Source: Panopea generosa
Taxonomy: Eukaryota > Mollusca > Bivalvia > Adapedonta > Hiatellidae
NCBI GenBank assembly: GCA_029582155.1
Contig: CM055895.1
Location: 60,055,078-60,119,077 of the forward strand
DNA length: 64,000 nt
Reading direction: 5' to 3'
Part shown: one piece after another, positions 58,870 through 64,000 of the stretch
How the letters are laid out: each line of letters begins with the position of its first letter
How positions within the stretch are numbered: position 1 is the first letter of the stretch
Made by a program: the position numbers and the translations under genes
The notes under the pieces: generated by a model
Told to the model about the DNA's origin: nothing
Databases searched by the model: none
Seen by the model: only the letters and a program-made list of their open reading frames with translations

Positions 58870-59190
58870 CACAGGCTCAGTGTTTTCTCTATGTCTCAGC
58901 TCTTGAAGAAGTTTCCGCATATATAAATCATGTTTACTTGTCATGGTAAAATATGTTATTTTGTGACGCTACATCATACAATGACTGACAGAAGCTAATG
59001 TACTCAATTTAGTTCATTCCTGGAGGTGATATGTTAAATAAATGGTAAATATACCATTTTCCTGCTTAATGTGGAAAATAAATCTTCCATTCATGCATAA
59101 TTACCATTGAAATTATCGAAAAAAATCATTTAATAAATTCAATTATAAATGCATTAGCACCCATGGATGCAAGATCCATGCTATATATAT
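58870..59190. repeat. Worn copy of the 55.3-55.7-kb repeat
   Basis: GATATGTTAAATAAATGG, ATTTAATAAATTCAA, TATAAATGCATTAGCA and GCAAGATCC follow the order seen at 55,450-55,660 with much divergence. Confidence 0.45.
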
Positions 59191-59254
59191 ATTTATATCC
59201 CTTAAATATATCCTCATTGCAACATTTTCCCAAAGAATGGACTTTAAAACCATG

Positions 59255-59375
59255 TTCAATACATTATAGGTTACACATGGCATCCAGTTTGTTTTGGTGG
59301 AGGAAGACCTCAGAATAAAGCCAAGAATAACCACTGTCTTTCTGCAGTAACTGGCAAAGAGTATAAACAAAGGCG
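59255..59375 (+). repeat. Dispersed repeat D, copy 2
   Basis: TTCAATACATTATAGG, CATGGCATCCAGTTTG, GAGGAAGACCTCAGA and CAGTAACTGGCAAAGAG, as at 41,775. Confidence 0.6.
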
Positions 59376-59379
59376 GGCA

Positions 59380-59495
59380 TGTGCGGATAAAGTGTATTGC
59401 TTAAGGAAAACATACACAGCCTTGGTGGAGGATCAAACCCACGACCCCTCGACTATTTGTCTGATGCTCATCCACTGGACCATGCACTCTACACA
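59380..59495 (-). mobile_element. SINE family S3, short copy
   Basis: On the minus strand: head GCATGGTCCAGTGGATGAGC and GTGGGTTTGATCC, then GTTTTCCTTAAGCAATACAC. It is 3'-truncated where repeat D begins. Confidence 0.65.
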
Positions 59496-59947
59496 AGGAA
59501 TACTTGAGATCTTTTAGAAGAAAGATGCTAATACAATGAAGTGTTTTTGTATTAATTTCAGAACTCTACAGCTTTTCTTTATATTTTCCAATTCCCCTCC
59601 ACACCACTCTGCCCCTTTCCCCTTTGACTTCTTCCTGGTATGCTAACAGTTGAGATCAAATATAAATATTAAGCTTCTTTTAAATAGAAGATGAGTGTAT
59701 TTTAGCTTTTTTATTAAATAAATCACCTTAAGTACTGTACCAAAGTCAAGGCTGTTAGGCGTGGTTCACAGTTTTTTGCCCCCACTGTGATCCAGCAACA
59801 AGTATATAACTATGCAGATACTGGTGACACTAACTGTTGTTTTGTTAAAAAAAAAGTTAAAATACAATAAAAATTTCCTCTTATGACATCCAAAATGACA
59901 TTATTGTCAGTGTGTACGTAACCTACAATGAGAGGAATATAGGTAAG

Positions 59948-60022
59948 CGGTTTGGTTAGCTCAGATGGTAGAGCATTCGCCCTGTAAGCTAAGGGTCCCG
60001 GGTTCGAGTGCCGGACTGGCTG
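59948..60022 (+). other. tRNA-like sequence (degenerate, Thr-like)
   Basis: A clear A box (TTAGCTCAGATGGTAGAGC) and B box (GGGTTCGAGT) are spaced as in a tRNA. The anticodon loop reads CCTGTAA, putting TGT (Thr) at the anticodon. The acceptor stem is mostly G-T or mismatched, the T stem has a G-G mismatch and the anticodon stem has one mismatch. It is more likely a tRNA relic or the head of another SINE than a working gene. Confidence 0.45.
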
Positions 60023-60319
60023 CATATTTTTCTCATCCTGTAACATTATTTACTTTGTTTGTTGGAAATACCTATTTTTTTTTCTACCAAGTTACACTCA
60101 AAATGTATTTGACTGAAGTTATCACCTTCCAGGACAATGTTTACAAGAGGACATCTTTCTAGAGGAGAATTTTGTATATGCACCAATAACTGGTACCAAA
60201 ATAGTCATAGATCTTTTTTGTGTACATGTTTAACTGGGCCAAATAACACATGATTGATGGAGTTTTTAGCTGTTTTGGTGGGTGTATGTTGTATTTGGAA
60301 TGACAATCTATCAAATACA

Positions 60320-62675
60320 AAAAGGAAAGCAGAGAAAAACGATTCTGTTACTTTTTTACACTTATTTTACGGTAAGCACACTGGTCATACGGTCAAGGAG
60401 CATATAAACACATTACCTTTGATGACAATAATGCAGTTTAACCATTTTTCTACTCAAAATTAGAGATATACATACAATAAGATACTAGCAATCTTGAACT
60501 TTATTTTCTCCATATAGAAAAGGTATTTTTTGCCATAATAATGAAGTCATTTATATTTTGCAAATTCCCCCCCCTCCCCCCCCCCCCCCCAACACACACA
60601 CACAATAGACCCTCTCTGATGAATTGTTATGGACGAAGCGTTATTCGTGAGAAATATTTTCCAAACAAAATAATATTGAGCTATCAACTAATTTGTGATT
60701 TCATTGCTCCATATCATTTTGCATCTGACTGATTTCTCAAGAGAAGGAACACTTATGATGGGCAATTTACATTTGACTGAGCAGGGAATGGGTTCAAAGG
60801 TACTGTCAAAGGCATGCCGAACAGTTGGGCGCCACCATCTTAATCTGGTTCCCTGTCCTATTATGGTACCCATTCAAAATTTCGTAGTACGCAGAAAACC
60901 AGTCTACCGCTTTCTTGGACCTATGCATATTCATTACAAATAGCCTCTATGCCAATGTATATTCATGCACCTTAAAGTCAATCTATGGTAAAAATGCAAG
61001 TTTTTAACAGCAGACCGACAAGGAACAATTATTCGTATAGAGTATTAACCTCTGCATTGAATATTTGATAATATAGAATAGAGATTAATAAAATGACTAT
61101 CCATAGACTCCTGCCAAATAATCACGTAATGAAACAGTCGCTTGTCACGTTATAATTTAGCTTCAAATATATCTGTGCAATATTTGCAAATGCTGAAGTT
61201 CAGGTTTGCAAATGCTTCCTTTTATATATTTTGACCTGTCTAGATCTTTTTTCTTGCATTCCGTAAATGCATATGTGTAAAATGTGTCTGTGTATATATA
61301 TGCAGGTGTTCATATGTGTTAATCACATGACGAAAACATCCTGGGAGGGCCTGGCTCACTTCTTTCAGACTACTCACTTTTTATGGATTTTTAAGAGAAA
61401 AACATCGCCCAAAATGTAGGGCCATTTCCTTTGTAAACAAAAAGCATTTTTTCGTGACATCTTTCCCTGTAACTGATCATGCACAGAGTTAAAGTCAAAT
61501 TTATTATACATCACGTTCCTTTGCAACGGGCACAACCCTATGCGACATAAGCACCAGGTTAACTTTGATATAGTTATAAATATTAACTGGTTGAGTTATA
61601 TAAATGCACGTGTAAAATATCTGTTAACATATTTTTTTTTTTTTTTTAAAATGCACATTAAGCTACTACAAAGATTTTTCGTAACTGTTATATTGGACAT
61701 CTGTAACATGTTTGTTCTAAAATCAGATTTTCTTAAAATACAGAATATTTTATATGCGCTAGAAGGAACCTTTTGCTAGGCAAAATCTTGTTTTAAATTC
61801 ATGTTTGTTTACATACGTTTCCGAAAGTGATCGCCATTTTGTCAGTTCAACCGAAGTATTTTTATAAACTTTGTTTTGATTGGTCCGTATTGGACATCTC
61901 TGAATCAATCGGAACATCGCTTTGCAATTTCCGTAAACCGTTCGAACGTTCTGATTGGCCCAAATTTGGCGCCATCTAGTCACAATTTTCACAAGGAACA
62001 ATACAAGATGGCAGATGAGTTGGAACTGCAGAAAATTTCATTTTTTTTGTATTATTTTGCAATTACACTGGACATTATTCGATGCATTTTCCTTTGAGAA
62101 GAAGATGGACATTCCGGCAAATGAGAGGAATTGCTTGGGAAACAAGGAGCCGCATACAAGTCGGTTCAACTGTTCCAGGTATGTTCAGAAAAATCTCGGT
62201 ATGATTTTGTTACCGGTTTTCGACACTTAAGAATCACCCAATGATAGGTGTAACCCCACCATTGATTTTTGTTCTTTATTCTATAGTAAATAATAAAAGT
62301 TTGAAGGCTTGTCATTCATAGAGGGTCCCAAATGAAAGAAGTGAAACCTACATTTTACTGTTTGTCAACCTCTGCACTATCAAAATATGATGAGAAAAGT
62401 AGGGGTCATGTGTCATATAAGAGATTTTTTTTCTGCTCAGTGTGTATACTGGTGTCAAAGTGAAAGTAGACTTCCGAAATCATGAATTCATACCCCAATT
62501 TCCAAGCATCATTTTTTTTTTCTAAATTCACAATTCAAACATGACAATGCTATCAAAATGTTCAAAATACATCAATAATGCCATTCAAATAAAAAAATGA
62601 GCATTAAAAATAGGAAAATGCATTTTTAAAGAAGAAGAATTGAGGATTATTTACAACCGCCATTATGCGACTACC
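60320..62675. repeat. Dispersed repeat X, copy 2 (longer)
   Basis: It matches copy 1 (19,255-20,020) in blocks at 60,325-60,460, 61,800-61,985 and 62,255-62,675, with about 1.3 kb and about 270 bp of extra sequence between blocks. The second extra piece holds ACAAGATGGCAGATGAGTTG (an ATG in good context, with the frame MADELELQKISFFLYYF) and, further on, GTTCCAG/GTATGT, a donor-like site. It may be the 5' end of a transposon with its promoter and first exon. No transposase domain is readable. Confidence 0.6.
60567..60606. repeat. Poly-C and (CA)n low-complexity run
   Basis: About 24 bases of C with one T, followed by ACACACACACACA. Confidence 0.9.
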
Positions 62676-62679
62676 CCAC

Positions 62680-63560
62680 GGAAGCACTTCCTTTTTGCAA
62701 TGGTGGCACTATGCCTGATATATCATTGCTAAAAGGATGTTGACACTAAATGTGTTTAAATAACTATTATATAATATTTTTTTACCATTGCTCTCATCGT
62801 GTTGCGACGTCTTATTAGACTACCAGGAAATGTGTTCATTCACTTTTAACTGTTTAAATAAAAATAAATGTACATTAATGAGCACAGGGGTATGGAGCCT
62901 AGCAAGAATTAAAAAAACAAAACAAACATACTCTTATATGCCCAATAATTAAAAACAAAACAATAATAATGATTGGCTCAAATGTCAAATACTCCCAAAT
63001 TTTGTCGGGTCTGAAATGATGTCGTTCAGCCACACGACTGCATAGCACGACTTCCCATGCTGAAACAACCGTTTGACTGCATTTTGATTGATGTGCGCTA
63101 AATAAACCATGTAATAAATATGTACCCACTGTTCAAAGTTAACTAAACATTTGAATTTGTCGGTCAGAAACAGATAAAATACACAGTAGCTATTTTCTAA
63201 GCTTCGATTGTTGTTACGAGGAAGGAGAGTAACTTGTAATGGCTCTTCTGATTGGTTGGGGGACAGTGTATAAATTTCAATTGACGGTTTATCACCCAGC
63301 AGCTAGCAAAATTGAGAGGTACCGAATGTCTAACAGCCTGACACTTGGAAGGATGGCTTTCGGGAAGTAACTACAGCATAAAGGTCTTATAAGGCCGGTG
63401 TTGCTGGCCCTTTCAATAAGGGTGACACTATAATAAAACATTTTACTTTTGTACTTCCACCATAATGGTGTCACCAGATTTCGATCACGTGACTGAAAGA
63501 AGATGTAATGTGGTAAACAATTTATTTTATCAGTATTTTAGCTTGATTAAAATATATTTT
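62680..63560. other. No gene seen
   Basis: AT-rich sequence with mixed short open frames and no recognised domain or repeat copy. Confidence 0.4.
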
Positions 63561-63564
63561 GAAT

Positions 63565-63665
63565 GTGGAGCACATGGTTTAGTGGTAGAGCACCAAACCA
63601 GAGCTATGTGTGGTGTACTTGAACAAGACGCTTTTCAGCATATACTTAGTACTGGTTCTAGCCAT
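63565..63665 (+). mobile_element. SINE family S3, internally deleted
   Basis: Head GCACATGGTTTAGTGGTAGA, then GGTGTACTTGAACAAGACGC and TACTTAGTACTGGTTCTAG. The B-box region is lost. Confidence 0.65.
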
Positions 63666-64000
63666 CTTGATTGGTCAAAAAACATGGCCGCCAGTGATGG
63701 AAGCAAGTTTAATTAGTAAAGACTTAAAAAATCTTCTTGTTTCACAGAAATGTTCCTTGAGTCACCCTCTACCAAGTTTGTTCAAGCCATCTTGATTCAT
63801 CAAAATAAATGGTGGCCAAGGGGTGGGTTTAGTTTACAATATAAGCTAAAGTAAAAACTTATAAAATCTTCTTGTCAGAAACAACTGGCTCGATTTTAAA
63901 ATAATTTCACAGAAGTGTTTCTTGAGTGACCCTCTACCAAGTTTTTTCAGGCCATCTTGATTCGTCAAAAAACATGGTGGCCAGCGGGTGGGGTTAACTA
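63655..64000 (+). repeat. Tandem repeat, about 160-190-bp unit, runs off the window
   Basis: GCCATCTTGATTGGTCAAAA with ACATGGCCGCC recurs as GCCATCTTGATTCATCAAAA with TGGTGGCC, and as GCCATCTTGATTCGTCAAAA with ACATGGTGGCC, separated by AAAATCTTCTTGT and CTTGAGTGACCCTCTACCAA. Noncoding. Confidence 0.7.

Noticed and set aside
61985..62255. PIF/Harbinger transposase start
   Set aside because: MADELELQ and a later Arg-rich frame are suggestive, but they are in different frames and no DDE or helix-turn-helix block follows, so the name is not supported.

Overview
The window is AT-rich, intron- and repeat-dominated animal DNA. No bacterial operon, rRNA, CRISPR or intact protein-coding gene is visible. 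It is most likely a marine mollusc, probably a bivalve. That rests on the mix of repeats (several tRNA-headed SINE families, Tigger-, piggyBac- and foldback-type MITEs, many minisatellites, EEP/RT LINEs and a Tx1-type LINE) and on dynein exons that read like an axonemal heavy chain. The species assignment is inference. All identifications come from motif recognition by eye; no database was searched.

Layout. 1-8 kb: remnants of an EEP-type LINE, several SINE copies and a foldback MITE. 8.5-12.4 kb: one LINE (A) split by a second LINE (B) that carries ORF1, an EEP endonuclease and a C-terminal zinc-knuckle region. 12.4-17.6 kb: a run of minisatellites with 21-, 36-, 31-, 36- and 10-bp units. 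17.5-20 kb: a small Tigger-type MITE, SINEs (one split by a piggyBac-like MITE), a broken kinase exon of myosin-III type on the minus strand, and the first copy of a dispersed repeat. 22.4-26.3 kb: two minus-strand exons of a class I SAM-dependent O-methyltransferase with a decayed Tx1/L1-type LINE between them. 27-34 kb: MITEs, SINEs and tandemly arranged noncoding repeats. 34-42 kb: mostly featureless AT-rich DNA plus one minisatellite. 42.9-58.8 kb: seven minus-strand exons of an axonemal dynein heavy chain (DNAH6-like, linker region). They join in one frame but carry two in-frame stop codons. The introns hold a roughly 4.7-kb 26-27-bp minisatellite, a 326-bp satellite and a 33-bp minisatellite that begins at a splice donor. 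59-64 kb: SINEs, a tRNA-like sequence and the second copy of the dispersed repeat.

The three recognisable host loci (kinase, methyltransferase, dynein) all lie on the minus strand, and each is only partly present. The dynein and kinase exons keep good splice sites while carrying stop codons, most of which can be explained by single C-to-T or G-to-A changes. I read them as recently decayed copies or non-functional alleles, not living genes; sequence error cannot be excluded from one window. The methyltransferase exons look intact.

The most notable signals are: the dynein locus and its repeat-filled introns; a dispersed repeat family that carries the 13-mer TGACCTTGACCTT (a nuclear-receptor-type site) in most units; two nested insertions (LINE in LINE, piggyBac MITE in SINE); and an orphan exon-like segment inside an insertion in the giant minisatellite.
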